A DNA stretch of 49,064 nucleotides from Pseudomonas sp. GM74 (lineage in GTDB: Bacteria > Pseudomonadota > Gammaproteobacteria > Pseudomonadales > Pseudomonadaceae), in assembly GCF_000282455.1 (NCBI RefSeq), contig NZ_AKJG01000110.1, positions 1 through 49,064 on the forward strand, written 5' to 3'. The translations under genes and the position numbers were made by a program. Positions within the stretch are counted from its first letter, which is position 1. The number at the start of each line of letters is the position of its first letter. Below the pieces are notes generated by a model. The model was given only the letters and a program-made list of their open reading frames with translations. It ran no database searches and was not told where the DNA came from. Shown here piece after piece: positions 33,648 through 42,308 of the stretch.

Positions 33648-34331
33648 ATGACCCGCATCTTGACCATCGAAGACGACGCCGTGACCGCCCGGGAGATTGT
33701 CGCCGAACTGAGTAGCCACGGCCTCGAGGTCGACTGGGTCGACAATGGCCGCGAAGGGCTGGAGCGTGCAGTCAGCGGCAACTACGACCTGATCACCCTC
33801 GACCGCATGCTGCCCGAGCTCGATGGCCTGGCGATCGTTACCACCCTGCGGACCATGGGCGTGGCCACACCGATCCTGATGATCAGCGCCCTGTCCGACG
33901 TCGATGAGCGCGTGCGCGGCCTGCGCGCCGGCGGCGACGACTACCTGACCAAACCCTTCGCCACCGATGAAATGGCCGCCCGGGTCGAAGTCCTGCTGCG
34001 TCGGCAGAACACCGTCACCGCCGAGGCCACCACGTTGCGGGTGGCGGATCTGGAACTGAACCTGATCAGCCACGAAGCCAGCCGCGACGGTCAACTGCTG
34101 ACGCTATTGCCCACCGAATACAAACTGCTGGAATTCCTGATGCGCAATACCGGGCAAATCCTCTCGCGGATGATGATTTTCGAGGAAGTCTGGGGTTACC
34201 ACTTCGACCCCGGCACCAACCTGATCGACGTACACATCGGCCGTCTGCGCAAGAAGATCGACCCGCCCGGCAATGCCCCACTGATTCGGACCGTGCGAGG
34301 CTCGGGTTATGTCATTGCCGAACCCGTCTAA
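33648..34331 (+). CDS. OmpR-family response regulator
   Basis: A 227-residue regulator. The receiver is residues 1-115: acidic pair in TIEDDAV, Asp52 in ITLDRMLPELDG, Thr/Ser of LMISALS and Lys of YLTKPFA. The winged-helix DNA-binding domain is residues 130-225 (PTEYKLLEFLMRNTGQILSR, then VDVHIGRLRKKID-like IDVHIGRLRKKID and TVRGSGYVI). It overlaps the kinase gene by 23 bases. The stimulus is unknown. Confidence 0.92.
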   Translation: MTRILTIEDDAVTAREIVAELSSHGLEVDWVDNGREGLERAVSGNYDLITLDRMLPELDGLAIVTTLRTMGVATPILMISALSDVDERVRGLRAGGDDYLTKPFATDEMAARVEVLLRRQNTVTAEATTLRVADLELNLISHEASRDGQLLTLLPTEYKLLEFLMRNTGQILSRMMIFEEVWGYHFDPGTNLIDVHIGRLRKKIDPPGNAPLIRTVRGSGYVIAEPV

Positions 34332-35712
34332 AGGCTGGCGCTCTTCCAGCAGCCGTCTGCTGGCGCTCTACAGTTCGCTGTTCGTGATCTGGAGCGGGAT
34401 CCTCATGGGGGTCATGTACTACGAGGTTTCCGCTTACCTGGACAACCTGGCCAAGCATTCGCTGATGCAACGCCAGCACCTGTTTTCGCGTTTCTCCGAC
34501 GAGCAACTGGTGGACGCCCTCGCCGTCAGCATGACCTTCGACATCCGCGGCATCGACGCCTACGGCCTGTTCGATGTCCAACACCGTTACCTCAGCGGGG
34601 CCCTGCGTGACATTCCGGACGGTTTGCCGCTCGATGGCAAGATCCACATGCTGCGCGACTGCGATGCCTCCGACGACAGCGACGAGCAGACTCTGCCCGC
34701 CGACAGTTGCGACGCCGTGGCGACCCGCACCCTCGACGGCCGCTGGCTGGTGCTGGTGCGCGACAACGGTTCGTTGTTCGCCGTGACCCGGATCATCCTT
34801 CACGCCTTGTTCTGGGGTATGACCCTGACCATCGTGCCGGGCATTGTCGGCTGGTATTTGCTGCGCCGGCGTCCATTGCGGCGCATTCGCGGGATTCAGG
34901 CCAGCGCCGAAGCCATCGTCGCCGGCGATCTGAGCCGGCGCTTGCCACTGTCCAATCGGCGTGACGAACTGGACATGCTCGCCGCCATCGTCAACGCCAT
35001 GCTCGAACGCATCGAGCGCTTGATGAACGAGGTCAAGGGCGTGTGCGACAACATCGCCCATGACCTGCGCACGCCCCTGACCCGTCTGCGCGCGCAGCTT
35101 TACCGCATGCAACAGCAAGCCGGCGAAGGCTCGCCGCAGGCCATGCAACTGGACCTGGTGCTGGCCGAGGCCGATACGCTGATGGCGCGTTTCCGTGGCT
35201 TGCTGCGGATCTCCGAACTGGAAGACCGCCAGCGTCGCTCAGGTTTCGTGCAAATGGACCCGGTGGCGCTGCTGCAAGAGCTGCATGAGTTCTACCTGCC
35301 CCTGGCGGAAGACGACGGCCTGGTGTTCCAGTTGCACCTGCCTGCGTCATTGCCGCCCCTCAATGGCGACCGGGCGCTGATGTTCGAAGCGGTGGCGAAC
35401 CTGCTCAGCAACTCGATCAAATTCACCCCGCCCGGCGGCGCGGTGATCCTGCGCGGGGTCAATGATGGCGGGCACACGCGAATCGAAGTGCTCGATTCCG
35501 GTCCGGGCATTCCCGAAGCGGAACGTGAAGCGGTGTTCCAGCGCTTCTATCGCGCCGAGGCGGGCAATCATAAAAGCGGCTTCGGGCTGGGGCTGTCCAT
35601 CGTCGCGGCGATTGTCAGCCTGCACGGGTTTACCCTGGAAGTGGGCAGCAGCGAACTGGGCGGCGCGCGGCTGGTGCTTGATTGTCGGGAGAGTTTGATT
35701 CCACCGGCCTGA
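34309..35712 (+). CDS. Sensor histidine kinase of the OmpR-type pair
   Basis: A 467-residue membrane kinase. TM1 is about 17-37, a periplasmic domain about 38-160, TM2 about 164-186, HAMP about 187-240. His251 lies in DNIAHDLRTPLTRLR, followed by the N-box ANLLSNSIKFTPP and G-boxes DSGPGIP and GFGLGLSIV. The periplasmic domain has two cysteines (Cys118 and Cys134) in a very acidic stretch (CDASDDSDEQTL...DSC), which could form a disulfide or bind a metal cation. GAGG lies eight bases before the ATG. The likely partner is the regulator just upstream. Confidence 0.9.
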   Translation: MSLPNPSKGWRSSSSRLLALYSSLFVIWSGILMGVMYYEVSAYLDNLAKHSLMQRQHLFSRFSDEQLVDALAVSMTFDIRGIDAYGLFDVQHRYLSGALRDIPDGLPLDGKIHMLRDCDASDDSDEQTLPADSCDAVATRTLDGRWLVLVRDNGSLFAVTRIILHALFWGMTLTIVPGIVGWYLLRRRPLRRIRGIQASAEAIVAGDLSRRLPLSNRRDELDMLAAIVNAMLERIERLMNEVKGVCDNIAHDLRTPLTRLRAQLYRMQQQAGEGSPQAMQLDLVLAEADTLMARFRGLLRISELEDRQRRSGFVQMDPVALLQELHEFYLPLAEDDGLVFQLHLPASLPPLNGDRALMFEAVANLLSNSIKFTPPGGAVILRGVNDGGHTRIEVLDSGPGIPEAEREAVFQRFYRAEAGNHKSGFGLGLSIVAAIVSLHGFTLEVGSSELGGARLVLDCRESLIPPA

Positions 35713-35737
35713 CAAACTCTTACAAACAATGATCAAC

Positions 35738-35833
35738 CCCTGTGGGAGCGAGCTTGCTCGCGATGACAGTGTATCAGGTAAAAATATATCGCCTGACACT
35801 CCGCAATCGCGAGCAAGCTCGCTCCCACAGGGG
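35738..35833. repeat. Inverted REP pair (BIME-like)
   Basis: REP copies of the GAGCGAGCTTGCTCGCGA type in opposite orientation, with flanking CCCCTGTG/CACAGGGG. The centre contains TATATATC-like A/T sequence. It lies between convergent genes, the kinase and the SRPBCC gene. Confidence 0.88.
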
Positions 35834-35859
35834 ATTGGGGGTGTTTTCCGCTGGGTGAA

Positions 35860-36270
35860 TCAGGCCGGGTAATTGGCCCGCAGCGCTTCTAGTCCGCCCT
35901 GATAGATGCCGGTAAACAACGCCTCCACTTCCTCGTTGCTCACGCCCACCGGTTCGAACCTCCCGGACCAGGTCACTCGCGCGCCCTCGCCTTGGGCTTG
36001 AACCTTGATCGTCGACAGATAATCGGTCGCCGGAAACGGTGCCTGTAAAATCGAGTAGCTGTAGGTTTGAGCCGCGTTATCGAACGCTTGCAGGCGTTCG
36101 ATCACCACTGCGCCGTCCGCCGTTTGCAGGCTGCGCACGCGCCCGCCTTCACTCAGTTCGCTCTTGGGAATGAACGGCAGCCAGTCCGGCAGTGAGTTGA
36201 AACCGCCAATCAATTGCCAGACCTGATCGGCCGAAGCCGGGATGTCGATGAAGGCTGATGCAGTTGCCAT
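35860..36270 (-). CDS. SRPBCC (START-like) family protein
   Basis: A 136-residue protein with the polyketide-cyclase/Bet v 1-like fold, a hydrophobic pocket for lipids or aromatic ligands. Family landmarks are ASAFIDIPASADQVWQLIGG, FNSLPDWLPFIPKSE, LSEGGRVRSL and VTWSGRFEPVGVS. The ATG at 36270 lies 26 bases after the SDR gene; the upstream open frame to 36780 is the shadow of that gene. It is the last gene of a three-gene operon, so it may bind the substrate or product of the two oxidoreductases. Confidence 0.82.
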   Translation of the reverse strand: MATASAFIDIPASADQVWQLIGGFNSLPDWLPFIPKSELSEGGRVRSLQTADGAVVIERLQAFDNAAQTYSYSILQAPFPATDYLSTIKVQAQGEGARVTWSGRFEPVGVSNEEVEALFTGIYQGGLEALRANYPA

Positions 36271-36296
36271 GAAATACGCTCTCCAATCAATAAGGT

Positions 36297-37094
36297 TCAG
36301 ATGGCCAGGCTGTCGACGACACCGCCGTCGACCCGCAAGGCAGCACCGGTGGTGGCCGAGGATAACGGCGAAGCGATGTAGGCCACCAGATTGGCGACTT
36401 CCTCGACATCCGCCACGCGCTGGATGATCGACGTCGGCCGGGCCTTGCGCACGAACGCATCGGCTTCGTCCCGGGCGCTGCGTCCGGATTCGGCCATGGC
36501 GTCCTTGAGCATGTCTTCCAGGCCATCGGTAAAGGTCGGGCCGGGCAGGATCGCATTGACCGTCACGCCGGTGCCGGCCAGGCGTTTGGCCAGGCCATGG
36601 GACACCGCCAGGTTGGCGCTTTTGGTCACGCCATAGTTGATCATGTCCGCCGGGGTCGCCACGCCGGATTCCGAAGACAGGAAGATCACCCGCCCCCAGC
36701 CCTGCTTGACCATGTCCGGCGTGTAATGCCGGGACAGGCGCACGCCGGAGATCACGTTGACCTCGTAGAAGCGTGTCCACTCACTGTCCGGTGCGTCGAA
36801 GAAATCCACGGTATTGAAGATCCCGAGGTTGTTCACCAGGATGTCCGCCCGAGGTTCGGCGGCGAACAATATTTCGGCGCCTTCGGCGGTGCCCAGGTCG
36901 GCGGTCACCCCACGCAATTGCGCGGCAGGAACACGCTGGCGAATGCTCACCATTGCCTGCTCGACCTTGGCCGTGTCGCGGCCGATCACCACCACCGTGG
37001 CGCCCGCCTCGGCCAGTGCCTGGCTGATGCCCAGACCAATGCCGGCGGTGCTGCCGCTGACGATTGCCAGTTTTCCACTCAAATCAATCTTCAT
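36297..37094 (-). CDS. SDR-family oxidoreductase
   Basis: A 265-residue classical short-chain dehydrogenase. The cofactor motif TGxxxGxG appears as AIVSGSTAGIGLGIS, then NNLG in ILVNNLGIF, Ser in FLSSESGVATPADMIN and YxxxK as YGVTK. The ATG at 37094 has GGAGC seven bases upstream; a TTG six bases earlier is possible. It lies two bases after the stop of the aldo/keto reductase, so the two are coupled. Probably uses NAD(P)H to reduce a carbonyl; substrate unknown. Confidence 0.88.
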   Translation of the reverse strand: MKIDLSGKLAIVSGSTAGIGLGISQALAEAGATVVVIGRDTAKVEQAMVSIRQRVPAAQLRGVTADLGTAEGAEILFAAEPRADILVNNLGIFNTVDFFDAPDSEWTRFYEVNVISGVRLSRHYTPDMVKQGWGRVIFLSSESGVATPADMINYGVTKSANLAVSHGLAKRLAGTGVTVNAILPGPTFTDGLEDMLKDAMAESGRSARDEADAFVRKARPTSIIQRVADVEEVANLVAYIASPLSSATTGAALRVDGGVVDSLAI

Positions 37095-37096
37095 GC

Positions 37097-38113
37097 TCAA
37101 GCTCCAATGAGGGGCAAGGGTGCGTGCTCGGAAACCAGTTTTGCCTCACGCATCGCCTGCCAGAATGCTGCGGGGATCACCGCCGATAACGCGGCCACAT
37201 CTTCGGCGATCCGCTCCGGACGGCTGGAACCGGGAATTACCGCGGCCACTGCCGGGTTAGCCAACGAGAATTGCAATGCCGCGGCTTTGACATCGACACC
37301 GTGGGCCGCCGCAATGCGTTTGATCTGCTCGACCTTGTTGATGATCGCCGGGCTGGCCTTCTGGTATTCGAAGTGCGCACCACCGGCGAGGATGCCCGAG
37401 CTGTACGGGCCACCGACCACGATTTCGACGTTCTGCGCCAGGGCCGCGTCCATCAATCGCTGCAAGGCACGATCATGGTCGAGAAGAGTGTAGCGACCCG
37501 CCAGCAGAAAACCGTCCGGCTGCGCTTCGCTCAGATCAAGGGTCAGCTCGCACGGCTCGACCTTGTTCACCCCCAGCCCCCACCCCTTGATCACACCCTC
37601 TTCGCGCAAACGGGTCAGCACTTTGAAGGCACCGGTACGGGCCTGGTTGAAGTACTCCAGCCACTGATCGCCGTAGAAATCCTGGGCGATATCGTGCACC
37701 CAGACGATGTCCAGGCGATCGGTTTGCAGGCGCGTGAGGCTGTCCTCGATCGAACGCATCGTTGCATCGGCGCTGTAGTCGTTGACGATCCTGTTCGGCC
37801 GGCCGTACTCGAACACCCCGCTCTTCTCGCCCAGGTCACGGGCGGTGGCATCTTCGACTTCATCGAGGATCACCCGGCCGACCTTGCTGCTCAGTACATA
37901 GTCGTCACGGTTGTAGCGCGACAGTGCGCTGCCAAGGCGAATCTCCGACAGACCCGAACCGTAGAACGGCGCGGTATCGAAGTAACGCACGCCGGCATCC
38001 CAGGCGGCATGGACAGTCGCCTGTGCTTCTTGTTCCGGGATGGCGCGGAACATATTGCCCAGCGGCGCGGTGCCGAAACCCAGCGAGCCGGGCAGTTTGT
38101 CTTTCAAGCTCAT
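37097..38113 (-). CDS. Aldo/keto reductase, D-threo-aldose/pyridoxal dehydrogenase-like
   Basis: A 338-residue aldo/keto reductase. It has the TIM-barrel start SLGFGTAPLGNMFRAIPEQE, the catalytic-tyrosine region YFDTAPFYGSGLSEIRLGSA, VLSSKVGR with the lysine, and DIVWVHDI. The C-terminal AVIPGSSRPERIAEDVAALS is the cofactor site. The GSGLSE form is typical of the subfamily with D-threo-aldose 1-dehydrogenase, L-fucose dehydrogenase and pyridoxal 4-dehydrogenase. It leads an operon with the SDR and SRPBCC genes and is divergent from a LysR gene that is its probable regulator. Confidence 0.87.
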   Translation of the reverse strand: MSLKDKLPGSLGFGTAPLGNMFRAIPEQEAQATVHAAWDAGVRYFDTAPFYGSGLSEIRLGSALSRYNRDDYVLSSKVGRVILDEVEDATARDLGEKSGVFEYGRPNRIVNDYSADATMRSIEDSLTRLQTDRLDIVWVHDIAQDFYGDQWLEYFNQARTGAFKVLTRLREEGVIKGWGLGVNKVEPCELTLDLSEAQPDGFLLAGRYTLLDHDRALQRLMDAALAQNVEIVVGGPYSSGILAGGAHFEYQKASPAIINKVEQIKRIAAAHGVDVKAAALQFSLANPAVAAVIPGSSRPERIAEDVAALSAVIPAAFWQAMREAKLVSEHAPLPLIGA

Positions 38114-38229
38114 GGATGATTCCTCGTCAGTAGTCAGGGGTCAGTGATGACCGTTGAGCAGATGCTAGATTGCGAGGATCTGACCGTCCAAGACATAATG
38201 TGCAGCACTTGAGTCCCTACAGGTCTAAC

Positions 38230-39189
38230 ATGATCGACATCCGCCAATTGCGCTACTTCGTCGCCGTCGCCGAGGAAGAACACGTCGGGCGCGCCGCCGA
38301 ACGCCTGCACATTTCCCAGTCGCCCCTTAGCCGGCAGATAGCCCAGCTCGAAGAACGCCTGGGCCTGACCCTGTTCGAGCGCAGCCAGCAACGCATCCGC
38401 CTGACCCGCGACGGCCAGACCTTCCTCGCCGAAACCCGCGCCCTGTTGACCCACGCCAATCGCCTGGAATCTCTCGGCAAGCGTCTGGGGCGCGGCGAAG
38501 AAGGCGGCCTGTGCATTGGCTACATCGAAAATGCCATGCACGCCGGCGTGCTGCCCAATGCCTTGCGCGTGCTGCGGGTCGACCGGCCGAACGTACACGT
38601 GGCGCTGTACAACCTCAGCTCGGCCGAACAACTCGAAGGCTTGCGCCAGCGAAGTCTGGATATTGCCCTGGTGAGCGAACCACCGACCGAAGACGACCCG
38701 GACCTGCTGGGATTCCAGGTGCTGGACGACCCGATGCTGCTGGCCCTGCCCGAGCACCATCGGCTGGCGCAGCAGACTGTGCTGACCCCGGCCGACCTCG
38801 CCGACCAGGAATGGATCGGCGTGCAGCACCGACAGAACGCCAGCTGCCACGACGACTTCGTCAGCGCCTGTATCCGCGCCGGTTTCACGCCGGACATCCG
38901 CATGGAGGCCACCGAGCCCTTCACCGCGCTTGGGTTGGTGGCGTCGGGGCTGGGTATCGCGATGATCCAGAAAGGCCTGAGCCGCAATGCACCGCCGGGC
39001 GTGGTGCTGCGGGAAGTGCCGTGGATTTGCTTCACCACGCCTTTGTGGGCGGCGTGGCACCGAATCAATCTGCGGCCGCTGGTGGAGACATTCAGGAAGG
39101 TGCTGACGGAGCCTGAATCCAGCACACAACACTGTGGGAGCGGGCTTGCCCGCGATTGCGATCTACCTGCCAACAAAACCGTCGGCTGA
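38230..39189 (+). CDS. LysR-family regulator with REP-encoded C-terminus
   Basis: A 319-residue LysR regulator, starting MIDIRQLRYFVAVAEEEHVG RAAERLHISQ with standard HTH, and an effector domain to about residue 297. The last 20 or so residues (HCGSGLARDCDLPANKT) are translated from the adjacent REP element, since the stop codon lies inside the REP pair. The family length of about 300 suggests the original stop was lost or passed over. It is divergent from the aldo/keto reductase operon and probably controls it. Confidence 0.87.
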   Translation: MIDIRQLRYFVAVAEEEHVGRAAERLHISQSPLSRQIAQLEERLGLTLFERSQQRIRLTRDGQTFLAETRALLTHANRLESLGKRLGRGEEGGLCIGYIENAMHAGVLPNALRVLRVDRPNVHVALYNLSSAEQLEGLRQRSLDIALVSEPPTEDDPDLLGFQVLDDPMLLALPEHHRLAQQTVLTPADLADQEWIGVQHRQNASCHDDFVSACIRAGFTPDIRMEATEPFTALGLVASGLGIAMIQKGLSRNAPPGVVLREVPWICFTTPLWAAWHRINLRPLVETFRKVLTEPESSTQHCGSGLARDCDLPANKTVG

Positions 39190-39221
39190 CACTCCGCCAT
39201 CGCGGGCAAGCCCGCTCCCAC
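39130..39221. repeat. Inverted REP pair overlapping a coding end
   Basis: REP copies in opposite orientation (ACTGTGGGAGCGGGCTTGCC and its inverse) spaced by about 40 bases. The left copy lies inside the LysR reading frame, which ends at 39189. Confidence 0.88.
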
Positions 39222-39409
39222 AGGTTTCGTGCTCAGCCCAATGCCATGTTTTTGTCGTGACATCCGCACATTAAACATCGACTGACCGCCCTTGTTTAAC
39301 GGCTGTCAGCGTAACTTGATGAAAGCTACAGCGCCTTGCGTCATTGCCTACGGTTACGCCAGAATCCGCCGGCTTACGCGCCTTGAGTCCGGGCTTTATC
39401 GTTAGCCGG

Positions 39410-39610
39410 TCGCTGAAAAACAGCGATCGGGTTTGGTAGCCCGGAGTACTGCGCGTAGCACCACTTCAAGCAGTTGCTGCTTTTATGGTCGTCATGCGCA
39501 GGGCCTCTTCGGGGGCGCCGGTTCCAGTACTCCGGTCTACCAACCTGTGCATGGCCACCGCCCTTCGTTTGGTAGCGAAAGTGATGGCTCCAATTTTTAC
39601 AGTACTGGAG
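39410..39610 (+). ncRNA. Candidate structured leader RNA of the downstream gene
   Basis: A 200-base leader with strong paired elements. A hairpin is at 39410-39426 (TCGCTG-A5-CAGCGA). A long stem pairs 39430-39451 with 39525-39545 with one mismatch and one bulge. A UUCG-capped hairpin is at 39503-39516. GTTTGGTAG recurs at 39567 and CAGTACT at 39600, so the middle strand has two sets of possible partners. A weak stem CTCCA/TGGAG (39588-39592 with 39606-39610) covers the ribosome site. The 39190-39409 stretch shows no gene. Confidence 0.5.
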
Positions 39611-39618
39611 TTCTATCG

Positions 39619-39969
39619 ATGATCAAACCAACACCCAACCCGCCAGAAACCGATCCAGCCTCCCCCTACGAAAGCCCCGACTCCAAGCAATTCCACGAAG
39701 CCGCCGAATGCGCCCTCAATCACCACCTCAACCCCGCCGCCAACATCATGGCCACGCCCCACAAACCGTCCACGATGTTCACCATCAACCCCGACATCGA
39801 CACCGAGACCCTGTTGGCCCATGCCTGCGAATCACTGGCCTCGGCCAATGTGATGACCAATGATCTGGCGGGCTCGCATCGCAACACGCTGCTGGGCATT
39901 GCTCAGGTCATCATGCTGGGTGAGTTGGCAGTGAACCGGGCGCTGGATCGAATTGATCCGCCTGAGTAA
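39619..39969 (+). CDS. DUF6124-like conserved hypothetical protein
   Basis: A 116-residue soluble protein, MIKPTPNPPETDPASPYESP, followed by a helical part with TLLAHACESLASANVMTNDL and AQVIMLGELAVNRALDRID. This matches my memory of the Pseudomonas family now called DUF6124 (earlier seen with DUF3077), many copies per genome and no known function. The ATG at 39619 has TGGAG eight bases upstream. The frame is open to 39433 through the leader, but that part has no ribosome site and folds as RNA, so I treat it as non-coding. Confidence 0.68.
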   Translation: MIKPTPNPPETDPASPYESPDSKQFHEAAECALNHHLNPAANIMATPHKPSTMFTINPDIDTETLLAHACESLASANVMTNDLAGSHRNTLLGIAQVIMLGELAVNRALDRIDPPE

Positions 39970-39978
39970 AGCGCCGAA

Positions 39979-40007
39979 CGTGTGGGAGCGAGCCTGCTCG
40001 CGATGGC
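39979..40007. repeat. REP palindrome
   Basis: A single GTGGGAGCGAGCCTGCTCGC-type REP with one variant base, between the DUF6124-like gene and the convergent DinB-like gene. Confidence 0.85.
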
Positions 40008-40037
40008 GGCAGCATATCCAACATCCATGGAACGGGG

Positions 40038-40634
40038 TCAACGATAACGATCCGGCAGAACGCTGGTTGCGCTCGAAAATTGCACAGCACATGGCGGCGC
40101 CACTATCGGGGCATTGATCGACTGCAGGACCATCGGTTCAGATTCGCGCAGATACACCGGCATGTCGGTCACCGGTGGCATGGCCGGAATCTCGAAGTAC
40201 ATCTGCACCACCCAGCCACGGTGATAGCTGGCGTGGTTGACCACGTGCATCAGCATCGCGCCGGCGCTCATGGTGCCGCTTTCGCCCGAGACAAAGGTGA
40301 ATTCCAGGAGCTTGTCCAGGGAGGCGTCGGTTTGCCGGGCGCTCCAGTCGCAGTACCAGCGATCGATGGCTTTTTGCGCCATGCGCAGTTCGGACAGATC
40401 GGCGTGCAGCAGGTCGTGTGAGGTCTTGAAGCCATGTCCCCGGCCTTCAAGGTGCGCTTGCCAGATGCAATCGACCACGTAGACATGATTGAGGGTGCCG
40501 ATCATGTTTTTGAACACCGACACCCGTTCTTTTTTGACTTCGCCCGGAGGGAGCGCCGCGAGGCTGTCAAAGAGGCGCTGATTGGCCCAGCGTTTGTAAT
40601 CGGCCAGCAGGCAGGCAGTGCGTACGGTGATCAT
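40038..40634 (-). CDS. DinB-family protein
   Basis: A 198-residue four-helix protein of the DinB/YfiT fold. The metal-type histidines are in LNHVYVVDCIW and MHVVNHASYHRGWVVQMYFE, spaced as in the family, where they usually bind nickel, zinc or iron. Many members are thiol-dependent transferases or of unknown role. No operon partner is evident. Confidence 0.82.
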   Translation of the reverse strand: MITVRTACLLADYKRWANQRLFDSLAALPPGEVKKERVSVFKNMIGTLNHVYVVDCIWQAHLEGRGHGFKTSHDLLHADLSELRMAQKAIDRWYCDWSARQTDASLDKLLEFTFVSGESGTMSAGAMLMHVVNHASYHRGWVVQMYFEIPAMPPVTDMPVYLRESEPMVLQSINAPIVAPPCAVQFSSATSVLPDRYR

Positions 40635-40706
40635 CAGAGTTCTCCGATGGCGGTAAGCGCACTCCCTAGCATAGACCCGATGGCCGCAAAGCAGTGCCGG
40701 CCCTGA

Positions 40707-41816
40707 TCATCGGTCGTCCAGGCATTTCACTACGAGTTCGGCGAGCGCCAGGCAACTGGTCAATCCCGGTGATTCGATGCCGAACAGGTTGACCAGCCCC
40801 GGCACCCCATGTTCGGCGCGAGCGCTGATGAGAAAGTCGGCGGCCGGTTCAGTCGGCCCGCTGATTTTCGGGCGAATGCCGCTGTAGGCCGGTTGCAGGC
40901 TGTTGTCCGGTAGACCCGGCCAATAGCGGCGGATCGCCTGATAGAACCCCTCGGCCCGGTGGGGTTCGACGCGGTAATCGATGTGTTCGACCCATTCGAC
41001 ATCCGGCCCGAAGCGCGCCTGCCCGCCCAGATCCAGGGTCACGTGTACACCCAGTCCGGCGCTCTCCGGGGCCGGATACACCAGGTGGCGAAACGGCGCC
41101 CGACCGCTGAGACTGAAATAGCTGCCCTTGCACAGATGCGCCCGGGGAATGAATGGCCCCGGCAAACCGACGATGCTGCTCGCCACCTCGGGCGCGGACA
41201 GCCCCGCGCAGTTGATCAATTCGCGGCAGCACAGCGTCATGGGTTGACTGCCACCGATGTGCAGCTCGAAACCCCGTTCGATGCAACGGGCCGACAGCAG
41301 CGGCGTGTGCAAGGCCAGCGTGGCGCCGAATCTCTGGGAATCGCCCTGGAGCGCCAGCATCAGCCCATGGGAGTCGACGATACCGGTAGACGGCGACCAC
41401 AGCGCCGCGACGCAGGACAACGCCGGTTCAAGCTCCCGGGCCTGCGGGCCATCCAGCCATTGCAGGTCATCGACACCATTGAGATGCCCCTGCTGCAACA
41501 GACGCTGCAAAGCCGAGCGCTGCTGCTCATCGGTGGCCACGATCAGCTTGCCCACGCGCCGGCAATCGACACCGTGCGTATCGCAATACGCATAGAGACG
41601 CTGCTTGCCCTCCACGCACAACCGCGCCTTGAGGCTGCCGCCCGGGTAATAGATGCCGGCGTGAATCACTTCTGAATTACGCGAACTGATGCCCGTGCCG
41701 ATACCCCCGCCGGCCTCGACCACCAGCACTTCCCGCCCGCTCATGGCCAAGGCCCTGGCCACCGCCAGCCCGACCACGCCAGCCCCGATCACCACACTTT
41801 GAATATCGATGCTCAA
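40707..41816 (-). CDS. FAD-dependent oxidoreductase, L-2-hydroxyglutarate oxidase-like
   Basis: A 369-residue DAO-family flavoprotein. The FAD motif is VVIGAGVVGLAVARALAMSG, then VLVVEAGGGIGTGISSRNSE with HAGIYYPGGSLKARLCVEG, the arrangement seen in LhgO/L2HGDH proteins. I place the start at TTG 41816, nine bases after GGAGG, because no ATG fits; the open frame extends upstream to 41882. Its electron acceptor and substrate need testing; 2-hydroxy acids are likely. Divergent from a DUF2388 gene. Confidence 0.8.
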   Translation of the reverse strand: MSIDIQSVVIGAGVVGLAVARALAMSGREVLVVEAGGGIGTGISSRNSEVIHAGIYYPGGSLKARLCVEGKQRLYAYCDTHGVDCRRVGKLIVATDEQQRSALQRLLQQGHLNGVDDLQWLDGPQARELEPALSCVAALWSPSTGIVDSHGLMLALQGDSQRFGATLALHTPLLSARCIERGFELHIGGSQPMTLCCRELINCAGLSAPEVASSIVGLPGPFIPRAHLCKGSYFSLSGRAPFRHLVYPAPESAGLGVHVTLDLGGQARFGPDVEWVEHIDYRVEPHRAEGFYQAIRRYWPGLPDNSLQPAYSGIRPKISGPTEPAADFLISARAEHGVPGLVNLFGIESPGLTSCLALAELVVKCLDDR

Positions 41817-41934
41817 CGACCCAGCCTCCCACTCACCCCGTTCCTCGCCAATGCCAGGGAACTCTCGGCGACCGCCACGCATCCTAAACTATGTGGTACT
41901 TCCCTTATGCTTCATGCTGTCGGAGGACACCGTC

Positions 41935-42255
41935 ATGCGCCGCATATTTATCATTTCTTCCCTGGTACTTTGTTTACCCTTCGGCTCGGCTCTGGCCAAA
42001 GTGGATGCGGGTGACGTCGCCACTTCCGCCGGGGTTTCCGCCTCGCTGTACTCGACGTTCAAAGACGACAAACTCATGATTCCCGCCCGGGATGACGCTT
42101 CCAGCTTCGTCGCCAGCGGCGGTGCGATCCGTGGTGCTTATCTGGAGGCGCTGTTGAAAAAGGTCCGCCAGGATAATCCCGCCCTCAACAACGCAAGCGA
42201 CGAAGACCTGGCCCGCGCCATTCTCGTCCGGGAAGGCGTTGCCACCGATCACTGA
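41935..42255 (+). CDS. DUF2388-family exported protein
   Basis: A 106-residue protein with a signal peptide (MRRIFIISSLVLCLPFGSAL, cleavage near ALA) and a short mature part, SAGVSASLYSTFKDDKLMIP followed by ARDDASSFVASGGAIRGAYL. This matches DUF2388 of Pseudomonas, of unknown role and often in tandem copies; only one is here. CGGAGGA precedes the ATG by six bases. Confidence 0.8.
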   Translation: MRRIFIISSLVLCLPFGSALAKVDAGDVATSAGVSASLYSTFKDDKLMIPARDDASSFVASGGAIRGAYLEALLKKVRQDNPALNNASDEDLARAILVREGVATDH

Positions 42256-42308
42256 AGATCGTCATCGCCAGCGGTGGGGCTTGTGACAGCGCGATAGCGT
42301 TTGCGGCC

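Noticed and set aside
39433..39618. In-frame extension of the DUF6124-like gene through the leader
   Set aside because: No ribosome site is seen at the upstream ATG, and the region is occupied by strong RNA pairing. A real ribosome site sits before 39619.
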